A DNA stretch of 35,114 nucleotides from Flavobacterium columnare NBRC 100251 = ATCC 23463 (lineage in GTDB: Bacteria; Bacteroidota; Bacteroidia; Flavobacteriales; Flavobacteriaceae), in NCBI RefSeq assembly GCF_002530675.1, contig NZ_PCMX01000003.1, positions 1 to 35,114 of the forward strand, in the 5' to 3' direction. Both the position numbers and the translations under genes were made by a program. Under the pieces are notes generated by a model that saw nothing but the letters and a program-made list of their open reading frames with translations, made no database searches and had not been told where the DNA came from. Shown piece by piece: positions 1-7,715 of this stretch; position 1 is the first letter of the stretch, and the number at the start of each line of letters is the position of its first letter.

Positions 1-1761
1 TTTGAAAATATTGATTTGAATAATTTTACTCAAACATTAGACCAATTAGTCATAATACACACCTATACGAAAAAAGTAATTCTTAGAGGTCAAATAAACC
101 AACATGGAAAATTTTATCTTTTTACAGGATCTCCTTGGTTTAATTCTGTAAAAGAAGTCGTAGAAAACAATTTAACCCTTCAGGATTTTGCCTTCAATGA
201 CCCATTGATTGATCTATTACATGTCTTAAAAAATCAAGAAATTCAAAATCAAGAGTTAAATGAATTGGTTCTTAAAATCAATCAACAACAAAAAATACTT
301 GAAAAAGATAAAGAAGAACTTCAAGTCTTATCCTCTATTGCAAGAGTAAACCTAAATGCTGTTATTATTTGCGATAAAGAAGGTAAAATTGAGTGGGTGA
401 ATGAAAGTTTTGAAAAAGTAACGGGTTATAACAATCAAGAAGTAATAGGGAAAAAACCAGGTTCATTTCTTCAAGGCGAAGAAACCAGCAAGGAAACTAT
501 AGCCTATCTAAAAAAACAACTCTCACAGGGTGAACCTTTTAATTGCGAAATATTAAATTATACTAAAGATAAAACCAAATACTGGGTTAGAATTCATGGA
601 CAAGCATTAAAAAATAACGATGGGCAAATTATTAAATTTTTTGCAATAGAAGAAGATATTAGCAACGAAAAATCATATCAAGAAGCCCTAAAATATGAAA
701 AAGAAAAGTATAGCAGTATCATTGCAAATATGAACCTAGGACTACTTGAAGTAGATAATGACGATGTTATTCTTTTTTCCAATCAGTCATTTCTAGAGAT
801 GAGTGGTTATTCTATAAATGAAATAATAGGTAAAAACGCCACCGAATTACTAGCAAATGATACAAGCAAAATGCTATTAGCAGATCAAAATAAAGCAAGA
901 AAAAACGGAGTATCTGATTCTTATGAAGTTTTAGCCAAAACGAAAAATGGAGACGATCGTTATTGGGTAATTAGCGGCGGTCCTAATTACGATGCAAAAG
1001 GGAATATAATTGGTTCAATAGGTATTCATTTAGATATTACACAACAAAAAAATCTTGAACTACAAAAAGAACGATTGTTACTCAGGCTCAAAAAACAAAA
1101 CCAACAACTCAATGACTATGCCCAAATCGTTTCACATGATCTAAAATCGCCTCTTAGAAGTATTCATTCGTTAATTTCTTGGATCAAGGAAGACAATCTA
1201 AAAGAATTTAGTGAGCAAACATTGAGTTATCTTGAAATGATTGAAAGCAAAGTTGAAAAAATGGATCATTTGATTCAAGGAATTTTAACCTATTCTAAAA
1301 TCGATACATTAGAAAGTGTTTACGAAGAAGTTGATACAAACGAAATCGTTCAAAACACAATTCAAATAATTCATATTCCAGAAAATGTTGAAGTTACCGT
1401 GGCTACTATTTTACCAATTATTACAGCTGATCGGTATAGGATGCAACAATTATTTCAAAATCTAATTAGTAATGCTGTAACCTATATAGACAAACCTCAA
1501 GGAAAAGTAATCGTAGATTATAAAGATACTAATGACAGTCATTTGTTCAGCATAAAAGATAATGGTCCTGGCATAGCCCCTGAAAATCAAGATAAAATTT
1601 TTACCATATTTCAATCCTTTACCAAACATGAAAAATCTACAGGAATAGGACTTTCTATAGTAAAAAAAATTATTGAAAACTATAAAGGAGAAATATGGCT
1701 TGAAAGTCAAGAAAATATAGGAACCACTTTTTTTATTAAAATACCAAAATCAATACAATGA
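1..1761 (+). CDS. HNOBA-PAS-PAS sensor histidine kinase (5' end outside window)
   Basis: Soluble sensor kinase. The frame is open from the first base and no ATG fits, so the true start lies left of the window; a TTG at 16 is an artefact of the cut. The visible N-terminal part (about bases 70-290) has a RGQ...YLFTGSPW...L.L.DFAFNDP..DLL pattern. I recognise this as the heme-NO-binding-associated (HNOBA/SONO) domain of soluble guanylate cyclases, followed by a coiled coil. Two PAS domains follow (about 325-660 and 700-1045), then HisKA with motif IVSHDLKSPLR (phospho-His codon 1135-1137) and a HATPase domain with N (QNLISNA), G1 (IKDNGPGI) and G2 (TGIGLSIVKK) boxes. No membrane segment is visible. 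The stop overlaps the next ATG by 4 bases (ATGA), implying translational coupling to the FIST gene. The kinase call is firm; the HNOBA call is strong by pattern but not checked by profile search. Confidence 0.9.
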   Translation, partial: FENIDLNNFTQTLDQLVIIHTYTKKVILRGQINQHGKFYLFTGSPWFNSVKEVVENNLTLQDFAFNDPLIDLLHVLKNQEIQNQELNELVLKINQQQKILEKDKEELQVLSSIARVNLNAVIICDKEGKIEWVNESFEKVTGYNNQEVIGKKPGSFLQGEETSKETIAYLKKQLSQGEPFNCEILNYTKDKTKYWVRIHGQALKNNDGQIIKFFAIEEDISNEKSYQEALKYEKEKYSSIIANMNLGLLEVDNDDVILFSNQSFLEMSGYSINEIIGKNATELLANDTSKMLLADQNKARKNGVSDSYEVLAKTKNGDDRYWVISGGPNYDAKGNIIGSIGIHLDITQQKNLELQKERLLLRLKKQNQQLNDYAQIVSHDLKSPLRSIHSLISWIKEDNLKEFSEQTLSYLEMIESKVEKMDHLIQGILTYSKIDTLESVYEEVDTNEIVQNTIQIIHIPENVEVTVATILPIITADRYRMQQLFQNLISNAVTYIDKPQGKVIVDYKDTNDSHLFSIKDNGPGIAPENQDKIFTIFQSFTKHEKSTGIGLSIVKKIIENYKGEIWLESQENIGTTFFIKIPKSIQ

Positions 1762-2891
1762 AAATAGTACAAGCATTTCTAGAAAAAAATCTTGAATGGA
1801 ACTATGCGTTTTCTAAGCAAGAATTAAAAAATCCTTTCGTTTTGGTTTTTGGTAACAGACAACTATTAGAAGACCCTAGCATTATAGAAAAAATTAGAAA
1901 AGAATTTCCTTACGAACATTTCGTTTTTGGGTCTACCTCTGGAGAAATTATTGATACGAACGTAATAAATGACACAGTTCATGTTACCGCCATAGAATTT
2001 GAAAAATCTACCTTTGTTATCAAAAATGGCAATATAAAAGATTATCATCTAGATGCTTCCTTATTGGGGGAAAAATTATCTCGGGATATACCTAAAGAAG
2101 GTCTAAAACATTTAATCGTAATTTCCGAAGGCAGCTTTGTCAATGGTAGTTCATTAATAGCGGGGATTGAATCAGTAATGTTTAATAACGTGCCTATTTC
2201 AGGTGGAATCTGTGGAGATGATGATAAATTTGAAAAAACACTAGCTTCCTATAAAGAAAATCCAAAAGCAGGAGAGGTTATTTTGATTGGGTTATATGGT
2301 GAAACACTAGAAATATCAGTAGCTAGTCATGGTGGGTGGCTCACATTTGGTCCTGAACGATTAATTACAAAATCAGAAGCCAATATTTTATACGAAATAG
2401 ACGATAAACCCGCTCTAGAACTTTATAGAAAATACCTTGGTGAGAAAGCAAACGAACTACCCAAAGCAGCATTATTATATCCATTACATGTAAAAGCTGA
2501 AAATAAAGTAAGAGCTGTTGTAAGAACCGTACTAAGTATAGATGAAAATAATAATTCCATGACGCTCGCAGGTGATGTTCCAATCAATTCGAAAGTACAA
2601 TTAATGATGGCATCGGTAGATGGACTTACAGAAGGTGCTCTAAAAGCAGCTCAAGAAGCAATGCAAAATAGAATAAACAAGCCTGAATTTGCGTTATTAG
2701 TTAGTTGTATCGGTAGAAAATTAATAATGGATCAAAGAGTAGAGGAAGAAATTGAAGAAGTAAAAAAAACAATTGGTAATCAAGCAATCATTAGTGGCTT
2801 TTATTCCTATGGAGAAATAGCTCCTTTTGGTGGAAAATCTAGCTGTGAGCTACACAATCAAACAATGACTTTAACTTTAATAAGTGAATAA
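1758..2891 (+). CDS. FIST-domain sensor protein, NosP-like
   Basis: 377-residue cytoplasmic protein. The N-terminal half has the FIST_N signature around residues 50-65 (EHFVFGSTSGEI) and the C-terminal half the FIST_C signature near the end (GFYSYGEIAPFGG, then LHNQTMT). FIST proteins are sensory domains. A subfamily called NosP binds heme and nitric oxide and controls a histidine kinase encoded beside it. Here the gene lies between two kinases, overlapping the first by 4 bases (ATGA) and the second by 1 base (TAATG), which fits a kinase-regulating sensor. Several His residues are present, but I cannot say which would bind heme. NosP function is inferred from domain and context; another small-molecule ligand is possible. 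Confidence 0.85.
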   Translation: MKIVQAFLEKNLEWNYAFSKQELKNPFVLVFGNRQLLEDPSIIEKIRKEFPYEHFVFGSTSGEIIDTNVINDTVHVTAIEFEKSTFVIKNGNIKDYHLDASLLGEKLSRDIPKEGLKHLIVISEGSFVNGSSLIAGIESVMFNNVPISGGICGDDDKFEKTLASYKENPKAGEVILIGLYGETLEISVASHGGWLTFGPERLITKSEANILYEIDDKPALELYRKYLGEKANELPKAALLYPLHVKAENKVRAVVRTVLSIDENNNSMTLAGDVPINSKVQLMMASVDGLTEGALKAAQEAMQNRINKPEFALLVSCIGRKLIMDQRVEEEIEEVKKTIGNQAIISGFYSYGEIAPFGGKSSCELHNQTMTLTLISE

Positions 2892-3937
2892 TGAATTCTC
2901 TACTAAGTAGACAAATAGATAAATATTTAAAGAAAGAAGGTGCCGATTTATTACTAAATCAGGATTTTATTAATGCTATTAATGATTCATACAATAATTA
3001 TGACGAGCAATTAAAAATGTCTCAAAGAGCTATGAAAATAAGTTCTGATGAACTCTATGAAGCAAATGATAAATTAAGGCTTGAAACAATTAATTTAAAA
3101 GAAATCAATAAAAATCTTGAGGAAATTATTAATTCAATGGCTATCAAGTCTACACTAAATGAAATAGAAAATGAGAAAGATCTTGTAGAAAAATTAAAAA
3201 AACAAACTATAGAAATTATTTCTATAAACAAACAAAGAGAAACCTTATTAAAAGATTTAGAAGAACAAAATCAAGAGTTAAACGAGTATGCTCATGTAGT
3301 TTCACATGACCTAAAAGCCCCTCTACGAAACATACATACATTAGTCAGTTGGTTCATTGAAGACAATAAAGGCAGAATAGGAGATGATTGTTTAAACTCG
3401 CTAAATTCAGTATTGCTGAATGTAGAAAAAATGGATCTGTTAATCAAAGGAATTTTAGAATATTCTACTATTGATAAACTAGAAACCAGCGACAGATTAG
3501 TCGATTTTAATATACTCTGTGAAGAAGTACTAAAAAGTTTTCATATCCCTTTGAACACTAAAGTGTATATCCCCTCAAATCTTCCTAAAATTTATGGAAA
3601 TACGATTAGATTTAAGCAAATTTTTCAAAACCTAATAGATAATGCCTTAAATTCAATGGACAAAGAAAAAGGGGTTATTGAAATAGGTTACAAAGATCAA
3701 GAAGAAGATTATCTTTTTTACATAAGAGATAATGGAAAAGGAATAAGTTCGAAATATTTTGATAAGATTTTTAATGTCTTTACAAAATTAGAAAATAATA
3801 ACAATTCATCGGGTATAGGTTTATCTATTGTAAAAAAAATCATACTTTTTTATAGCGGAAAAATTTGGGTAGAAAGCAAAGAAAATGAAGGATCAACATT
3901 TTATTTCACTTTATCAAAACAACATGGAACAACCTAA
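2891..3937 (+). CDS. soluble sensor histidine kinase
   Basis: 348-residue kinase without membrane segments. Residues about 1-130 are a helical, coiled-coil input region with a SSDELYEANDKLR stretch. HisKA follows with VVSHDLKAPLR (phospho-acceptor His139), then a HATPase domain with QNLIDNA, IRDNGKGI and SGIGLSIVKK boxes. There is no recognisable sensor domain of its own, so it probably takes its signal from a partner, most simply the FIST protein encoded just upstream (1-base TAATG overlap). Its catalytic core is visibly paralogous to that of the kinase two genes upstream. The 3' end overlaps the HPt gene by 14 bases. Kinase assignment is firm; the FIST partnership is inference from gene order. 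Confidence 0.93.
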   Translation: MNSLLSRQIDKYLKKEGADLLLNQDFINAINDSYNNYDEQLKMSQRAMKISSDELYEANDKLRLETINLKEINKNLEEIINSMAIKSTLNEIENEKDLVEKLKKQTIEIISINKQRETLLKDLEEQNQELNEYAHVVSHDLKAPLRNIHTLVSWFIEDNKGRIGDDCLNSLNSVLLNVEKMDLLIKGILEYSTIDKLETSDRLVDFNILCEEVLKSFHIPLNTKVYIPSNLPKIYGNTIRFKQIFQNLIDNALNSMDKEKGVIEIGYKDQEEDYLFYIRDNGKGISSKYFDKIFNVFTKLENNNNSSGIGLSIVKKIILFYSGKIWVESKENEGSTFYFTLSKQHGTT

Positions 3938-4244
3938 CGAAAACTATATCAAACAATTATCAGGAGATAATATTGTATTTAGAGCAAAAATAATTTCTAT
4001 AATAAAACAAGAATTACCAGAAGAAATCAATAATTATAAAGAAAACATAACCGCTAAAAAATTCCAACAAACAGCTTCTTCTGTACATAAGCTTAAACAT
4101 AAAATTTCTGTTTTAGGAATGGAAAAAAGTTATTATCTTGCTGAAGAGTTTGAAATAAATTTACTGAAACAATCAACGGATTTACAGCTAGAATTTGAGG
4201 CTATTTTAGATGCTATGCAACAATTTGTTGATCAATTGACCTAA
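3924..4244 (+). CDS. HPt phosphotransfer protein
   Basis: 106-residue all-helical protein. It carries the HPt motif VHKLKHKISVLGM around residues 54-66, with His55 as the probable phospho-carrier. This matches the usual H-x-L-K-(G) pattern except that the residue after LK is His. It would shuttle phosphate from the upstream kinases to a receiver domain. I chose the ATG at 3924 because translation from there gives a normal HPt; an in-frame start at 3885 adds 13 residues that lie inside the kinase gene and match nothing. It overlaps the upstream kinase by 14 bases and is followed 3 bases later by the response regulator gene. The nearest receiver partner is that regulator. The receiver-GT2 at 19102 is a second candidate in the window. 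Confidence 0.85.
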   Translation: MEQPNENYIKQLSGDNIVFRAKIISIIKQELPEEINNYKENITAKKFQQTASSVHKLKHKISVLGMEKSYYLAEEFEINLLKQSTDLQLEFEAILDAMQQFVDQLT

Positions 4245-4247
4245 TGA

Positions 4248-4967
4248 ATGAATTGTATTATTGTAGATGATGAAACTTTAGCAAGAACCATAATTTACCA
4301 AATGGTTTCTAATTATTCGGAAATGAATGTCGTTGAAGAGTTTTCTAATGCAATTCAAGCTATGAAATATTTAAATCAAAATTCTGTGGATCTAATATTT
4401 CTTGATATTCACATGCCTGATTTTACAGGTTTTGATTTTATACAAACCGTTAAAAATCCTCCTAAAATCATTCTAATTACATCTGACAAAAATTATGCAA
4501 TAGAAGCTTTTGAATATGACTGTATAGTAGATTATATTGTAAAACCTATTACTCAGGCACGTTTTGATAAAGCCATCCAAAAATTTAAGTCCTCTTTAGT
4601 AAGTCACGATAATCAAATATCGCCTATAGAAAATACTAACAAAATTCAAGATCAATCTAATGATTTTTATATAAACATTGATAGACGACTTATAAAAATT
4701 AATTTTCAATCTATTAACTTAATAGAAGCAAAAGGAGACTATATTGTTATTAAAACAGAAAGTAAAAATTATACCGTTCACTCAACACTCAAAAAAATTG
4801 AAGATAAACTGCCTAATCATTTATTCTTAAAAGTACATCGTTCTTACATAATAAATGTAAAAAAAATTATAGATATTGAGGATAATAGCGTCCTTATAGG
4901 AAAAGAAGTAATACCTGTTAGCCGATCCAACAGACCCGAATTAATGAATAGACTTAATCTACTCTAA
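4248..4967 (+). CDS. LytTR-family response regulator
   Basis: 239-residue transcription factor. The receiver domain (about 1-120) has the acidic pair D7/D8, phospho-acceptor Asp53 in IFLDIHMP, Thr79 and Lys99 before Pro100. A linker follows, and a LytTR DNA-binding domain occupies about residues 135-239, with the characteristic FLKVHRSYIIN and PVSRSNRPEL segments. It is the output of the phosphorelay and closes the operon. The start at 4248 is chosen because it begins directly with the first receiver strand; another ATG overlaps the HPt stop at 4244 but is out of frame. Targets are not visible. The divergence-free 121-base gap and the secreted-protein gene downstream could be one, but I see no LytTR direct repeat there. 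Confidence 0.95.
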   Translation: MNCIIVDDETLARTIIYQMVSNYSEMNVVEEFSNAIQAMKYLNQNSVDLIFLDIHMPDFTGFDFIQTVKNPPKIILITSDKNYAIEAFEYDCIVDYIVKPITQARFDKAIQKFKSSLVSHDNQISPIENTNKIQDQSNDFYINIDRRLIKINFQSINLIEAKGDYIVIKTESKNYTVHSTLKKIEDKLPNHLFLKVHRSYIINVKKIIDIEDNSVLIGKEVIPVSRSNRPELMNRLNLL

Positions 4968-5088
4968 TACTATTATATTCATCTATAGATAATTACATTT
5001 TGTCTATACTTTAAATTCAACGATCAAAAATCCAATCAAAACATTAAAAAACTATATAACTTTACTATCAGATTAAAATAGTAAGGTC

Positions 5089-7662
5089 ATGAAAAATAGT
5101 GTTTTATCATCAGTAAAATATGGATTAGCAATTATTTTAAACCTTGCTAATCTATCTTCATTTAGTCAAAATCAGCCTTTTAATTGTAATTATAACGCTT
5201 ATTTGTTTCAAATGAATGACTTATATGCAATAAATCTATCATCAGGAACAGCCACCTTAATAGCAACCGATATTACTCCAGGTACAATTAATGCCGCAGG
5301 GTATAACCCTACTGATGGCTATATGTGGGGGTCCTTAAGTACTCCTGCAAATACTATTGTACGGATAGGAGCTGATTTTCAAACCACTTCGTATTATATA
5401 CCTCAATTACCCACAGGGAGTAGATTTGTTGGAGATATTCGTTCCGATGGCGTGTATTTCTTAAAAATAGGTAGTTTCATTTATCAAATAGATGTTAACC
5501 CAAATTCTGCAACCTACGGACAGTATATTACTTCTTATCCACTCAGTACTTCTATAAATGTTTACGATTGGGCCTTTAACGCGGTTGATGGAAACTTATA
5601 CACTGTAGAAAAAAGTACAAATATTTTATACAGAATTACTCCCTCCACTGGAAGTGTACAAAGTTTAGGAGAAGTACCTATTATAGCAGGGTTAAATTAT
5701 ACCTATGGAGCTGTCTATTTTGATGTAGATGGTAATTTTTATGTTTCATCAAATGATACAGGAACTATTTATATTATTAGAAATGTTCAGAATTTAACAG
5801 GTTCAAACATAATCAATTCTAACCTATTTGCTTTTGGACCATCCAGTTCAAGTAACGATGGTGCCCGTTGTCCTACTGCTCCTGTACCGCAAGAAGATTG
5901 TTCAAACGGAATTGATGATGATGGTGACGGACTGGTTGATTGTGATGATCCTTCTTGTTCTGGAACGGGATCTTGTGCTGTTGTAGATGAAACTTCAGGA
6001 GGTAATAATGGGGGATTAGAAAGTAATAATAGATTGGGAGATGCTATAAATAAACGTAACTATAACCGAGTTAAAACCAATTATACTTTTGATCGTAACA
6101 AAGCTTCTAGAATAGAAAAAAACGCACGTTATGCAAGTAGAAATACTCGATTTACTCTTCAATCTTTTATTCCACTACAAGTACTTAACGAAGATTCGGT
6201 TATTGAATCTACCCCTTTTGATTTAACTCAAATTACGAACGCAACTGATGTTTATTCTGTAGATTACATCAAAAACAATAAAACTATTGGTAGTATGATT
6301 GCCATCAAAACAAACAATGGGGTGTATGAACATACCAAATACATTTGTGACCGATTGTTAGGTGCCGAAATCTTGTCTGTTTCTACTATACAATTAAATG
6401 AGCAGAATTTTATACGTTCTATCATAAAAAATACTGATGGAACTATTGAGTACTCAATGAGTTTAGCCGCTAGATTGACTAATAATGAAAATAATTTTTC
6501 TATAGATAGCCACTGGAATTTAGATAAATACCAACAAAACACAACGTATTATAATTTTCAAATTTGGACCAATTCATTAGATAATTTATACAAACTAGGT
6601 GCTGAGTTAATTTCATTAATAAATAATCAAAAAACCATTACAGAATATAATGTTTCCAATCCGCCAACGGTATTTGTTAAAAAAGGTAAATATTCTAATG
6701 GAAAACTATACTTAGATATCATTAATCCGTCTGGCGTACCAACTGTAGATTTTGACGGTGGTAAAAGACTTTCCGAAACCTCAACTTTTGAAAACTTTAC
6801 CACAAGTATTAATTTAGATAAAAAATTTCTAGTACAACATGATTACCCTATTGGTTCTATATTTGACGTGGGTATGAGAATTGGCAAAAACACAACAGTC
6901 CCTGATGACTTGTTTTTATCTGATGGTCCTTGGGGATTAGACAGTTCAGCAAAAGGGACAACTGTTTTGAATTACAAAATTCAACCTAATAACTATAAAG
7001 CCTTAACTAATGAATTTCCTGTAGAAAGAAATGTAAGTTTAAGTGCAAAAGTATCTAATTACATAAGTGTTTATCGTGCTTTAACGCCAAGATTTCAGGC
7101 AGTTAATTTATCTGATTACAACAGTTTTAAATTTAGAGCGAAAGGTACTGGCAATTTAGAAATCCGTTTCATAAAATCAAGTATATCCAATTGGGAAAAT
7201 CAACCTTATACAACAGTTAAATTAACAAATAGTTGGAGGGAGTTTAATCTATCTATTTCTTCCTTAATTAATAATTCGGAAACAGTAAAATTAGATGATG
7301 TTAAAACAATCGTTTTTATTATGACTACAAACGGCCAAGAGGTTATAAAAGAATTAGCACTAGAAAATATCCGTTTTTCAGAAAATAGAGTTTTAGTTAG
7401 CGATGAACCCTTAGACGTAGCCGTTTATCCTAATCCAGTAAATAACGAAGCCACTATTGAATTTATAGCAAATGAAGCTAGTACTATGAAAGTACAAGTT
7501 GTAAATCAATTAGGAAAAATTGTAATGCAATTTGACGTGGATACCAACGCAGGATTCAACTCAATCACTTTATCAAAAAGAGACCTGCCAAAAGGAATAT
7601 ACTTTTGTAAAATTGTAGATTCTAACGATCCGTATAAAACGACCAAACTGTTTATTAATTAG
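5089..7662 (+). CDS. secreted multidomain protein with T9SS type A sorting tail
   Basis: 857 residues. An N-terminal signal peptide is followed by SFSQNQ. Residues about 30-255 are a propeller-like repeat region of the DUF6923 type (LYAINLSSGTATLI, AVDGNLYTVE, VDGNFYVSSND). A Cys/Asp-rich calcium-type motif follows (NGIDDDGDGLVDCDDPSC, from about residue 271). The large middle part has no family I can name. Residues about 655-765 look like a CBM11/discoidin-like jelly roll (SFKFRAKGTGNLEIRF ... TIVFIM ... LENIRF). The last 85 residues are a type A sorting domain (VAVYPNPVNN ... LPKGIYFCKI). It is therefore predicted to cross the outer membrane by type IX secretion and may be anchored to surface polysaccharide. 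It lies between the relay operon and the glycan locus. Sugar binding is inference. Confidence 0.85.
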   Translation: MKNSVLSSVKYGLAIILNLANLSSFSQNQPFNCNYNAYLFQMNDLYAINLSSGTATLIATDITPGTINAAGYNPTDGYMWGSLSTPANTIVRIGADFQTTSYYIPQLPTGSRFVGDIRSDGVYFLKIGSFIYQIDVNPNSATYGQYITSYPLSTSINVYDWAFNAVDGNLYTVEKSTNILYRITPSTGSVQSLGEVPIIAGLNYTYGAVYFDVDGNFYVSSNDTGTIYIIRNVQNLTGSNIINSNLFAFGPSSSSNDGARCPTAPVPQEDCSNGIDDDGDGLVDCDDPSCSGTGSCAVVDETSGGNNGGLESNNRLGDAINKRNYNRVKTNYTFDRNKASRIEKNARYASRNTRFTLQSFIPLQVLNEDSVIESTPFDLTQITNATDVYSVDYIKNNKTIGSMIAIKTNNGVYEHTKYICDRLLGAEILSVSTIQLNEQNFIRSIIKNTDGTIEYSMSLAARLTNNENNFSIDSHWNLDKYQQNTTYYNFQIWTNSLDNLYKLGAELISLINNQKTITEYNVSNPPTVFVKKGKYSNGKLYLDIINPSGVPTVDFDGGKRLSETSTFENFTTSINLDKKFLVQHDYPIGSIFDVGMRIGKNTTVPDDLFLSDGPWGLDSSAKGTTVLNYKIQPNNYKALTNEFPVERNVSLSAKVSNYISVYRALTPRFQAVNLSDYNSFKFRAKGTGNLEIRFIKSSISNWENQPYTTVKLTNSWREFNLSISSLINNSETVKLDDVKTIVFIMTTNGQEVIKELALENIRFSENRVLVSDEPLDVAVYPNPVNNEATIEFIANEASTMKVQVVNQLGKIVMQFDVDTNAGFNSITLSKRDLPKGIYFCKIVDSNDPYKTTKLFIN

Positions 7663-7685
7663 TTCTAAAGACCATAAATAATTAA

Positions 7686-7715
7686 GGGTTGCTCGCTATT
7701 TGAGCAACCTTTTTT
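7686..7715 (+). terminator. rho-independent terminator, shared by convergent genes
   Basis: A perfect 8-bp GC-rich stem (GGTTGCTC at 7687-7694, GAGCAACC at 7702-7709) with a 7-base loop and six T from 7710 on the + strand. It ends the secreted-protein transcript. The right arm and T-tract also encode the last residues of the opposite-strand TPR gene, whose stop codon is in the loop. Confidence 0.88.

Noticed and set aside
1..18. TTG at base 16 as the start of the first kinase
   Set aside because: The frame is open to the edge and the HNOBA pattern begins right after, so the gene is more likely truncated by the window than starting at a rare codon.
4968..5088. TACATTTTG at about 5004-5012 as the promoter of the secreted-protein gene
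   Set aside because: It has one base too many for TAnnTTTG and no suitably spaced TTG; not strong enough to list.
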